From JBCBTJ01 sp964597685 (lineage in GTDB: Bacteria; Pseudomonadota; Alphaproteobacteria; Caulobacterales; Hyphomonadaceae): a DNA stretch of 8,356 bases. The notes under the pieces are model-generated. The model made no database searches. It had not been told where the DNA came from and was given only the letters and a program-made list of their open reading frames with translations. Of this stretch, positions 1 through 5,806 are shown piece after piece (within the stretch, counting starts at the first letter, position 1; each line of letters begins with the position of its first letter). A program made the position numbers and the translations under genes. Where the stretch lies: NCBI GenBank assembly GCA_964597685.1, contig CAZQZC010000118.1, forward strand, positions 1 to 8,356. The letters run 5' to 3'.

Positions 1-27
1 CCGATCGCCCAACACATCTTCCAGATC

Positions 28-1095
28 ATGGGATTGCTTGATAACGCCGCATTGACGATGGGCCGCGCGCGCTACGCCGCCGCCCAGGGTTTGCGCGCCG
101 CTTGGTATGGCGCGCACTACGCCGCCGCACGCCGCACAGCCGGCGGATTCACGCGACCGGGGGAGCCGACTTTCGAACCAAGCCGAGGCCGCCCGGACAT
201 CGCCGAATTGCGCCGCGCATTCTTCAAGGTCTTCGCCGACGATCGCCGCAACGTGGAAGACGGTCTTTATCCGCCGCCGCGCGATGTTCGTCTGAGCGAT
301 GCGGCCGCAGCGCTTCAACGGTCTCGCGCTTTCTTGGCGGACGTTCCCAAAGTCGACCGCAGGCGTACAATGCGGGACGGCGTCGAGGTCCGCGACCTGT
401 CCGAGGCCGAGCGCTTCCCGGTCTATTACCGTCAGAACTTCCACTATCAGACTGACGGTTGGCTGTCGGACGAGAGCGCTTGGATCTACGACACGCAGGT
501 GGAAACCCTCTTCACCGGCGCGGCCGACGCCATGCGCCGGGCGGCTTTGGCGGAGATCGCCAAGGAGCTTTGCGGACGCGACCAGCGCGGCGTTCGATTG
601 CTGGATGTCGCGTGCGGCACCGGCCGCTTTCTCGCTCAAACCTTGAGCGCGTTTCCGCGCCTTGAGGCTTCCGGTTTGGATCTGTCGCCGAATTATTGCG
701 CCGCCGCGCGACGGGCCGTGTCCGATTGGGCCCAGGCCGACATCATCGAAGGCGCCGCGGAAGAGATGCCGGTCGACGACGCCAGCCAGGACGTCGTCGT
801 GTCGATTTATCTATTCCATGAATTGCCGCCGAAGGTGCGCCCGCGCGTCTTTGCCGAAATCGCCCGAATCCTGAAGCCCGGAGGTCTCTTTGTCTTCGCA
901 GACAGCCTTCAATATGGCGATAATCCTAAGCTCGACGCCATTCTCGAATACTTTCCCGAGGGATTTCACGAACCCTATTACAAGGGCTACCTGAGCGCCG
1001 ACCTCGCGGGCATGCTTGAGGTTGTAGGCTTCCAAAACGAAACGACGGACACGGCCTTCCTCACGAAGATCGCGACGTGGCGCAAACCCGCCTAG
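28..1095 (+). CDS. Class I SAM-dependent methyltransferase (start uncertain)
   Basis: Predicted methyltransferase of 355 residues from the first in-window ATG. The C-terminal half is a Rossmann-fold SAM-binding domain. The glycine-rich motif I LLDVACGTG is at residues 191-199, and the acidic end of strand 2 is D218 (SGLDLS). A motif-IV-like strand DVVVSIYLFHELP lies around 255-267, and the post-motif ILKPGGLFVFAD is at 281-292. The first 130 or so residues are rich in Arg and Ala and match no domain I can name, so the methyl acceptor is unknown. The frame has no stop from base 1, and the ATG at 28 has no clear ribosome binding site, so the true start may lie left of the window; an ATG at 58 is also possible. 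The gene is convergent with aroC and shares CTAG with its stop. Family call sure, substrate unknown. Confidence 0.85.
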   Translation: MGLLDNAALTMGRARYAAAQGLRAAWYGAHYAAARRTAGGFTRPGEPTFEPSRGRPDIAELRRAFFKVFADDRRNVEDGLYPPPRDVRLSDAAAALQRSRAFLADVPKVDRRRTMRDGVEVRDLSEAERFPVYYRQNFHYQTDGWLSDESAWIYDTQVETLFTGAADAMRRAALAEIAKELCGRDQRGVRLLDVACGTGRFLAQTLSAFPRLEASGLDLSPNYCAAARRAVSDWAQADIIEGAAEEMPVDDASQDVVVSIYLFHELPPKVRPRVFAEIARILKPGGLFVFADSLQYGDNPKLDAILEYFPEGFHEPYYKGYLSADLAGMLEVVGFQNETTDTAFLTKIATWRKPA

Positions 1096-2186
1096 GAGCC
1101 GATCTGTCCTCGGTGACGAAGTTTCGCGTCCGCCAACACGCAAGCGAGCATGGCCTCGGCCACCGGCGCGGCGCGGATGCCGACGCAGGGATCGTGGCGG
1201 CCCTTGGTGCGAACATCCACGTCCTCGCCGTCGCGGGTCACGCTCTGAACGGGGGTGAGAATCGACGAGGTCGGCTTGATGGCGAGGCGAGCGACGACGG
1301 GCTGGCCAGTCGAAACGCCGCCGAGGACGCCGCCATTGTTGTTCGACAAGAAACGCGGCGCGCCCTCGTTTCCGGCGCGCATTTGGTCCGCATTCTCCTC
1401 GCCTGACAGGGCGGCCGACGCGAACCCGGCCCCGATCTCGACACCCTTGGCGGCGTTGATCGACATGAGCGCCGCAGCGATCTCACCATCGAGCTTGCCA
1501 TAAATGGGCGCGCCCCAGCCTGCAGGGACGCCGTCGGCGACGACCTCGACAATCGCGCCCGCGGACGACCCGGCTTTGCGCGTCTCATCCAGGAAGTCCG
1601 CCCATCGAGCGGCGGTATCGGCGTCTGGACACCAGAACGGATTGCGCTCCGTCTCGTCCCAATCCCAGGCGTCGCGATCGATCGCATAAGGGCCTATCTG
1701 GACCAGGGCGGCGCGGATGACGACCGCATCGCCCAGGACGCGACGGGCGACCGCGCCGGCGGCGACGCGCATGGCCGTTTCCCGCGCAGAGCTTCGTCCC
1801 CCGCCGCGATAATCCCGCACGCCATACTTGGCGTCGTAGGTGAAGTCGGCGTGGCCGGGGCGGTAGCGATCGCGGATCTCGGAATAGTCCTTGGACCGCT
1901 GGTCGACATTGTCGATCATCAAGCTGATCGGGGTTCCCGTAGTGACAGGGCCGCCTGTCCGGTCGTCTTCGAAGACACCGGAGAGAATCTTCACCCGATC
2001 CGGCTCCCGCCGCTGGGTGACAAAGCGCGACGTGCCCGGCCGGCGTTTATCGAGAAAGCCTTGGATAAAGTCCTCGTCCAGCGCCAATCCCGGCGGACAG
2101 CCGTCGACGACGCACCCTATGGCGGGCCCATGGCTTTCACCCCATGTCGTAACCCTGAACAGATGTCCGAATGTATTATGAGACAT
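1092..2186 (-). CDS. aroC: Chorismate synthase
   Basis: Catalyses the last shikimate-pathway step, the anti-1,4 elimination of phosphate from EPSP to give chorismate, with reduced FMN as cofactor. It is cytoplasmic and feeds aromatic amino acids, folate and quinones. From the chosen start the protein is 364 residues, normal for the family. Conserved stretches are GESHGPAIG (about 16-24), RYRPGHADFTY (about 107-117), GRSSARET (about 130-137), SNNNGGVLGGVSTGQP (about 281-296) and GRHDPCVGIRAAPVAEA (about 329-345). H19 and H112 match the two catalytic histidines of the family. The frame opens at 2222, but MSHNTFGHLFR at 2186 is the usual N-terminus, with a weak GAG about 7 bases upstream. The gene is divergent from pdxH and convergent with the methyltransferase. 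Confidence 0.97.
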   Translation of the reverse strand: MSHNTFGHLFRVTTWGESHGPAIGCVVDGCPPGLALDEDFIQGFLDKRRPGTSRFVTQRREPDRVKILSGVFEDDRTGGPVTTGTPISLMIDNVDQRSKDYSEIRDRYRPGHADFTYDAKYGVRDYRGGGRSSARETAMRVAAGAVARRVLGDAVVIRAALVQIGPYAIDRDAWDWDETERNPFWCPDADTAARWADFLDETRKAGSSAGAIVEVVADGVPAGWGAPIYGKLDGEIAAALMSINAAKGVEIGAGFASAALSGEENADQMRAGNEGAPRFLSNNNGGVLGGVSTGQPVVARLAIKPTSSILTPVQSVTRDGEDVDVRTKGRHDPCVGIRAAPVAEAMLACVLADAKLRHRGQIGS

Positions 2187-2272
2187 GACGTCACTCGTGG
2201 CCCGTTCGTTCGGGTCGCGCAATAGGCCGCGTATGGCTTATATGGCCGCTGAAGCAGCTTGGACCTTCCCGC
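2187..2272. promoter_or_regulatory. Divergent aroC/pdxH intergenic region
   Basis: These 86 bp must hold the start signals of both divergent genes if each is transcribed from its own promoter. A TATATG at 2239-2244 could be a -10 box for pdxH, but no convincing -35 sits in front of it. On the aroC side no clear sigma-70 box stands out. A weak TTGGA about 9 bases before the pdxH ATG is the only ribosome-binding-like sequence. The role is inferred from gene orientation, not from strong motifs. Confidence 0.35.
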
Positions 2273-2929
2273 ATGGCCGATGATCTGATCCCGGACACGC
2301 CGACCGCAGCGCAATACAAAGCCGATTGGGCTCAGCCGTTGATCGGCGACATGGACGACCCGTTTGCGCTGTTCGCAGACTGGATCAGCGCGGCCCGCAC
2401 CTCGGAGCCTAACGACGCCAACGCCATGTCGCTTGCGACCGTCGATCCGGACGGTCGGCCCGATGTGCGCATTGTCCTGTTGAAGGATGTCGACCCGTCC
2501 GGATTCACGTTCTTCACCAATCTTGAGAGCGCCAAGGGCCGCCAGCTCGCCCGTGCGCCCAAGGCCGCGCTCTGCTTTCACTGGAAGAGCCTGCGACGAC
2601 AGGTCCGTATTCGCGGAACCGTGTCGCCGGTCGAGGCGGCGGACGCCGACGCCTATTTCGCAAGCCGTGCGCGAGAGAGCCAGATCGGCGCGTGGGCGAG
2701 CGACCAATCTCGCCCATTGGCGGATCGTGCGCTCTTGGAGGCGAAGACGGCCCTGCTCGCAGACTTGCACAGAACGGACAATTCCATCCCAAGACCACCG
2801 CATTGGAGCGGTTTCCGCCTGGCGCCTGACGAGATCGAGTTCTGGCAGGACCAGCCGTTCCGGCTTCATGACCGCGTCAAATATGCGCGCGACGGCGATA
2901 CTTGGCAGCGCGGCCGGTTGAATCCCTGA
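2273..2929 (+). CDS. pdxH: Pyridoxamine 5'-phosphate oxidase
   Basis: FMN-dependent enzyme that oxidises pyridoxine or pyridoxamine 5'-phosphate to pyridoxal 5'-phosphate with O2, serving both PLP synthesis and salvage in the cytoplasm. It is 218 residues, the same length as the E. coli protein. Visible family features are the FMN-binding strand RIVLLK (66-71), FFTNLESAKGRQL (80-92), CFHWKSLRRQVRIRG (101-115) and YFASRARESQIGAWAS (128-143). The C-terminal signature EFWQ...FRLHDR (189-201) contains R197 and H199, the substrate-binding residues at the same numbers as in E. coli. The protein ends in RLNP, close to the usual RLAP ending. The ribosome binding site is weak. It is divergent from aroC and convergent with the dsbA-like gene, with 3 bp between the stop codons and no terminator visible. 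Confidence 0.97.
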   Translation: MADDLIPDTPTAAQYKADWAQPLIGDMDDPFALFADWISAARTSEPNDANAMSLATVDPDGRPDVRIVLLKDVDPSGFTFFTNLESAKGRQLARAPKAALCFHWKSLRRQVRIRGTVSPVEAADADAYFASRARESQIGAWASDQSRPLADRALLEAKTALLADLHRTDNSIPRPPHWSGFRLAPDEIEFWQDQPFRLHDRVKYARDGDTWQRGRLNP

Positions 2930-2932
2930 ATT

Positions 2933-3628
2933 CTAGGACGCCGGTAGGGCGTCCACGGCGCTTTTGATGAGACAGCTGATCACGGGTCCGCTGAAATCGT
3001 CCGGACTCAAGATGACGCCATCGATCACCAGGCCCGGCGTGCCGCGGATGCCAAGCTCCTCGGCATAGGCGATGTTCTCGCGCGGGATCGCCGCGATATC
3101 GTCGTCTTGGGCGCGGCGCGACAAGGCGTCGTAATCCAATCCGGCCTCGGCCGCTGACGCCTTGATTTTCTTGGTGGTCACCCGCCCCGACGTCGACATA
3201 AGCGCATCGTGGTAGGCCAACGCGACGGCGTCTCCTTCCTCGAGCGCGGCAAGGCCAATCAAACTCGCATTGCCAGTCTTGTTGCCCGTAAGACGCGACA
3301 CGGCTGTTTTGGCGAAGATCGGAAAGTCGATCACGTGCGTTCGTGTTTGCGGGGCGTCTGCAGCAACCTTCACAAGTTGAGGATGAAGCGCCCGGCAGCC
3401 GGGGCAGGAATAGTCGAAAAACTCGATGATCTGCACGGGGCCGTCGCCGCGCGTGGCGTAGGTCGCCCGAGCCTCCAGCGCCTGAACCAATTCGTCGCGC
3501 TCAAGTGAGGCGGCGATGGCTGCATCGGTGACGCCGCACGCCGCTGCCCGTTCGGCTTGGGCTTCGTCGGCCGCGTGAGCCGCAGACGCAAAGGCAATCG
3601 CCGCAAGTGCGAGTATGAATGGCTTCAT
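2933..3628 (-). CDS. Periplasmic DsbA-family thiol:disulfide oxidoreductase
   Basis: Secreted thioredoxin-fold protein of 231 residues, probably acting on cysteines of periplasmic proteins. A short signal peptide (K2, hydrophobic 4-16) ends in AHA, giving cleavage near residue 19. The redox motif EFFDYSCPGCR has active cysteines C75 and C78 with a Pro-Gly dipeptide, and the cis-proline loop GIRGTPGLVIDG has P198. An alpha-helical insertion lies between them (about 105-190), as in DsbA and Com1-like proteins. Two further cysteines, C31 near the mature N-terminus and C219 near the C-terminus, could form a structural disulfide. AAGGA at 3638-3642, nine bases before the ATG, is a good ribosome binding site. 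The Pro-Gly dipeptide is neither the His of DsbA nor the Gly-Tyr of DsbC, so whether it oxidises or isomerises cannot be read from sequence. Confidence 0.9.
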   Translation of the reverse strand: MKPFILALAAIAFASAAHAADEAQAERAAACGVTDAAIAASLERDELVQALEARATYATRGDGPVQIIEFFDYSCPGCRALHPQLVKVAADAPQTRTHVIDFPIFAKTAVSRLTGNKTGNASLIGLAALEEGDAVALAYHDALMSTSGRVTTKKIKASAAEAGLDYDALSRRAQDDDIAAIPRENIAYAEELGIRGTPGLVIDGVILSPDDFSGPVISCLIKSAVDALPAS

Positions 3629-3641
3629 AAACTGGAATCCT

Positions 3642-3656
3642 TATTGATTATCAATA
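3642..3656. promoter_or_regulatory. 15-bp perfect palindrome upstream of the dsbA-like gene
   Basis: Reads TATTGAT-T-ATCAATA: two 7-bp arms around one base. It abuts the ribosome binding site of the dsbA-like gene and, on that strand, contains GATAAT, a fair -10 box. A protein bound here would cover the dsbA-like promoter or start region, so an operator is the simplest reading; a small hairpin in the leader is the alternative. The binder is not known. The divergent TetR-type repressor is a candidate, but the site is over 110 bp from that gene's own start. Confidence 0.5.
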
Positions 3657-3731
3657 TGGATTAATCTGTCAGTCAGAAATGTCGACTGGGCCAATCATCA
3701 CGTGCGCGTGACATCGTTGAGACGCCGATCA

Positions 3732-3763
3732 TTGACAGGACGCCATAGATCCTTTTTTATTAT
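3732..3763 (+). promoter_or_regulatory. Candidate promoter of the tetR-phyH operon
   Basis: A consensus -35 box TTGACA (3732-3737) is followed 17 bases later by TTTTAT (3755-3760), with TATTAT at 3758-3763 as an alternative -10 at longer spacing. Transcription would begin at about 3767-3771, at or a few bases before the ATG at 3771, so the transcript would be leaderless or nearly so. This fits the lack of a ribosome binding site before the repressor gene. Two GACGCC copies (3721-3726 and 3739-3744) flank the -35 box, but I would not call them operators. Confidence 0.5.
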
Positions 3764-3770
3764 CACCGTC

Positions 3771-4346
3771 ATGCCAAAACTCGTTGACCACGAAGAAAGA
3801 CGCCGCGCAATCGCCAGCGCAGCCGTCGACGCCGTCGCCAATCAGGGCTTGGACGGCGTGAAGCTCGCCGACATCGCCCACCAGGCCGGCGTCACGACGG
3901 GCGCCGTAGGCCATTATTTTCCGGACAAGGATTCGGTTCTCGCCGCAGCATTGGAAGAAGTCTGCACGCGACTTCTCACCAAGATCGGCCTGCCCGACGG
4001 TCCGCCAACCTTCACGGACTTAGCCGCAGCCCTGCCGGACAGCGACGAGCAACGGAAGGAATGGCGCGTTTGGCTCGCCTATTGGGGCCGCGCGCCGTTC
4101 TCCAGACAGCTGCGAGAGATCCATCGGCAGTATTATGTCGATATCGAAACGGCGATCGCCGACGATTTCCAGAGTTTGACCGCTGAGCCTCGCATGGTGG
4201 CGGCGGCGATTATCGCAGCCGTCGACGGCGTGGGAACGCGCGCGACGCTGGAGCCCGGCCTGTGGCCGCTGGAACGCCAGAGGGCGCTGCTCGAAACATT
4301 GCTGCGGCCGGTTTACGCCGCGAATGGACTGGATCTGATAAGATAG
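3771..4346 (+). CDS. TetR/AcrR-family repressor, BetI-like C-terminal domain
   Basis: One-component transcriptional repressor of 191 residues. The N-terminal TetR domain has a helix-turn-helix at about 30-50 (VKLADIAHQAGVTTGAVGHYF) followed by PDKDSVL. The C-terminal half, including the stretch MVAAAIIAAVDGVGTRATLEPG, resembles the ligand-binding domain of BetI-type repressors. The frame is open from a GTG at 3702, but the ATG at 3771 gives MPKLVDHEERRR, a natural TetR start, and the upstream part would overlap the promoter. No ribosome binding site precedes this ATG. The next gene starts 9 bp after the stop, so the repressor probably controls an operon containing itself and the oxygenase. 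The ligand is unknown; resemblance to BetI does not prove a choline response, and no bet genes are present. Confidence 0.9.
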   Translation: MPKLVDHEERRRAIASAAVDAVANQGLDGVKLADIAHQAGVTTGAVGHYFPDKDSVLAAALEEVCTRLLTKIGLPDGPPTFTDLAAALPDSDEQRKEWRVWLAYWGRAPFSRQLREIHRQYYVDIETAIADDFQSLTAEPRMVAAAIIAAVDGVGTRATLEPGLWPLERQRALLETLLRPVYAANGLDLIR

Positions 4347-4349
4347 GAG
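4345..4349 (+). promoter_or_regulatory. Ribosome binding site setting the GTG start of the oxygenase
   Basis: AGGAG lies six bases before the GTG at 4356 and overlaps the stop codon of the tetR-like gene (TAG at 4344-4346). This supports GTG as the start and suggests translational coupling between the two genes. Confidence 0.75.
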
Positions 4350-4355
4350 TTCGCC

Positions 4356-5252
4356 GTGCCGGACCTGAAGCGCCTAGAACGATCCGCATCGGCGAAAGCG
4401 ATCGCCGCGGCGGTCAGCGAAGACGGGGCCGTCATCATCGAAAACGTCCTCGATCGAGAGACGCTCCAACGGGTGCGTCGCGAGATCACCCCCTATGTCG
4501 AGGCGACGCCGACGGGGGTCGACGACTTCACGGGACGCAAGACAACGCGCACGGGCGCCTTAGTCGCCAGATCGCCGGCTGTGCGGGATCTGGTGATGAA
4601 CCGCGCCATTCTGAAAGCGGCCGAAGACTTCCTCGCGCCGTTCTGCAGTCGAATCCAGCTGCACCTGACCCAGGTGATCAGGATCCAACCCGGCCAGAGC
4701 GCGCAGATGCTTCACCGCGATCGACTGGCTTGGGGCGGCTACCTGCCCCAGGATCTGGAGCCGCAATTCAACACGATCTGGGCAGTTTCCGACTTCACAG
4801 CGCAGAACGGCGCCACCCGCGTGGCGCCGGGCAGCAATCGTTGGGATTATGAGCGCGAGCCAAACGAGGCCGACCTCGCGCCCGCTGAAATGAAGGCGGG
4901 CTCGGTCATCGTCTATTCCGGTTCGGTCATCCATTCGGGCGGCGCAAACACCTCCGACATCGACCGGATCGGCATCAACATCACCTATGCGCTGGGCTGG
5001 CTCCGACAGGAAGAGAACCAATATCTCTCCTGCCCGCCGCACATCGCCAAAGACCTGCCGGAGGACCTTCGCGCCCTTCTCGGCTATACGATGGGCAGCT
5101 ACGCGCTCGGTTACTTCACGCCGCCTCTGCCGCCGGGCGAGGGCCCGGAAGTGTCGCCGCCCGAGGCGTTGTTTCAAGACGCCCAATCGGGCGACTGGAA
5201 TGCGGACTTGCTCGCGCAAGTCTCGGAACGTGCGAAGTCCGGCGCGGCTTAG
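4356..5252 (+). CDS. Phytanoyl-CoA dioxygenase (PhyH)-family Fe(II)/2-oxoglutarate oxygenase
   Basis: Predicted non-heme iron oxygenase of 298 residues that couples 2-oxoglutarate decarboxylation to hydroxylation of an unknown substrate. The double-stranded beta-helix core shows the facial triad: HRD with H120 and D122, then H193 in VIHSGG. R204, eleven residues after H193, sits where the family binds the 2-oxoglutarate carboxylate. NTIWAVSDFTAQNGATRVAPGS (139-160) is the typical strand and turn leading to the substrate lid. The N-terminal helical part (about 10-50) with DGAVIIENVLD is also typical of PhyH proteins. There is no signal peptide, so it is cytoplasmic. The start is GTG behind a strong AGGAG. 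The gene is co-directional with and 9 bp after the TetR-like repressor, pointing to substrate-induced expression. It is not EctD by its motifs. Family clear, substrate unknown. Confidence 0.9.
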   Translation: MPDLKRLERSASAKAIAAAVSEDGAVIIENVLDRETLQRVRREITPYVEATPTGVDDFTGRKTTRTGALVARSPAVRDLVMNRAILKAAEDFLAPFCSRIQLHLTQVIRIQPGQSAQMLHRDRLAWGGYLPQDLEPQFNTIWAVSDFTAQNGATRVAPGSNRWDYEREPNEADLAPAEMKAGSVIVYSGSVIHSGGANTSDIDRIGINITYALGWLRQEENQYLSCPPHIAKDLPEDLRALLGYTMGSYALGYFTPPLPPGEGPEVSPPEALFQDAQSGDWNADLLAQVSERAKSGAA

Positions 5253-5295
5253 CCAAGCGGCGATCCCACGACACATCGGCTTGAATTGCACGCTT

Positions 5296-5333
5296 GTTCG
5301 AGCCCCGGCTGACATAGCGCGGGAGGGGCGAAC
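5296..5333. other. Imperfect inverted repeat after the oxygenase gene
   Basis: GTTCG-AG-CCCC on the left pairs with GGGG-CGAAC on the right: nine pairs with a two-base bulge, closing an 18-base loop that has its own GCT/AGC pairing. It lies 43 bases after the oxygenase stop and has no T-run behind it, so it is at best a transcript-end structure or weak terminator. The surrounding 5253-5377 shows no other gene or motif I can support. Confidence 0.35.
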
Positions 5334-5377
5334 GACATACGACCGCGCGACCTGTCCCAGACGTCATAAAATTCCTC

Positions 5378-5406
5378 TTGACCACAAGTGTAGTCCAGCG
5401 TATCGA
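5378..5406 (+). promoter_or_regulatory. Promoter of the blaI-blaR1-like operon
   Basis: TTGACC (5378-5383) and TATCGA (5401-5406) are separated by exactly 17 bases, giving a start of transcription near 5413 and a leader of about 30 bases. The two operators cover the -35 box and the -10/start region, the layout expected for an autorepressed BlaI/MecI promoter. The -35 box is good, the -10 box is weak. Confidence 0.6.
5380..5395. promoter_or_regulatory. BlaI-type operator 1
   Basis: GACCAC-AAGT-GTAGTC: two 6-bp arms with one mismatch around four bases. It overlaps the -35 box. It resembles the TACA-NN-TGTA core dyads bound by BlaI and MecI repressors and shares AGTGTAGTC with the second site. 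Confidence 0.7.
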
Positions 5407-5420
5407 CTACGAGTGTAGTC
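5405..5420. promoter_or_regulatory. BlaI-type operator 2
   Basis: GACTAC-GAGT-GTAGTC: perfect 6-bp arms around four bases. It covers the end of the -10 box and the expected transcription start. It is 25 bp from operator 1, centre to centre, so two repressor dimers could bind on nearby faces. No other copy of the full dyad was noticed in the window. Confidence 0.75.
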
Positions 5421-5443
5421 AATACAGGTCGCGGGGAGACGCC

Positions 5444-5806
5444 ATGCAGATCACACCGGCGGAATTGGAAATCATGAAGGTGCTGTGGCGCGCGCCAGGG
5501 CTCGGCGCGGCCGAGATCGCCGACGCGCTGAAGGACGACAAGTCCTGGAATATTCGCACCATCAAGACCCTCCTCGCACGGCTCGTCGAAAAAGGGGCTC
5601 TGACCACGGAGGCCGACGGTCGACGCTATCTTTACCGGCCCGTCCTTGCGGAAGGCGCCTATCAGCAGAAAGCCGCGGGCCAACTTGTCGATCGTCTGTT
5701 CGGCGGCCGCGCCGCGCCGCTGGTGGCCCATCTCGCGGATTCGCGCGGCCTTACAGAAGACGACATCGCCGAACTTGAAGCTCTGATCGGGAAGCTGAAG
5801 TCATGA
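5444..5806 (+). CDS. BlaI/MecI/CopY-family transcriptional repressor
   Basis: Winged-helix repressor of 120 residues, the normal size. It starts ITPAELEIMKVLWRAPGLGA, the family's first helix. Helices 2 and 3 (about 22-51) contain SWNIRTIKTLLARLVEKGAL, matching the DNA-reading helix of BlaI, and the wing follows at RRYLYRPVL (60-68). The C-terminal dimerisation helices run from about 75 to 118. In known systems the partner protease triggers cleavage of this repressor and derepression. GGGGAG (5433-5438) five bases before the ATG fixes the start; a longer frame from a TTG at 5378 would begin inside the -35 box. The stop overlaps the next gene's ATG (ATGA), so the two are one operon, repressed through the two dyads upstream. 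Confidence 0.93.
   Translation: MQITPAELEIMKVLWRAPGLGAAEIADALKDDKSWNIRTIKTLLARLVEKGALTTEADGRRYLYRPVLAEGAYQQKAAGQLVDRLFGGRAAPLVAHLADSRGLTEDDIAELEALIGKLKS

Noticed and set aside
2187..2222. Twelve-residue N-terminal extension of chorismate synthase
   Set aside because: Family members begin at the MSHNTFG position.
2117..2869. Antisense open frame of 250 codons over pdxH
   Set aside because: pdxH is beyond doubt on the + strand; the product has no family features.
3642..3656. Fur-box reading of the palindrome
   Set aside because: It has 7-1-7 symmetry, but the arms are TATTGAT, not the TGATAAT type, so an iron-regulation claim is not supported.
3702..3770. Upstream GTG extension of the TetR-type repressor
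   Set aside because: It would overlap the TTGACA promoter and add 23 residues not typical of the family; MPKLVDHEERRR at 3771 is a natural start.
4560..5315. Antisense open frame of 251 codons over the oxygenase gene
   Set aside because: Shadow of the oxygenase reading frame, with no domain and no ribosome binding site.
5290..5320. T-loop-like GTTCGAGCCCC suggesting a tRNA remnant
   Set aside because: The flanking bases do not form a T-arm stem and there is no acceptor or anticodon arm around it.
5378..5443. Upstream TTG extension of the BlaI-type repressor
   Set aside because: The TTG is the first part of the -35 box and the extension would translate both operators; the ATG at 5444 has a strong ribosome binding site and the normal family N-terminus.
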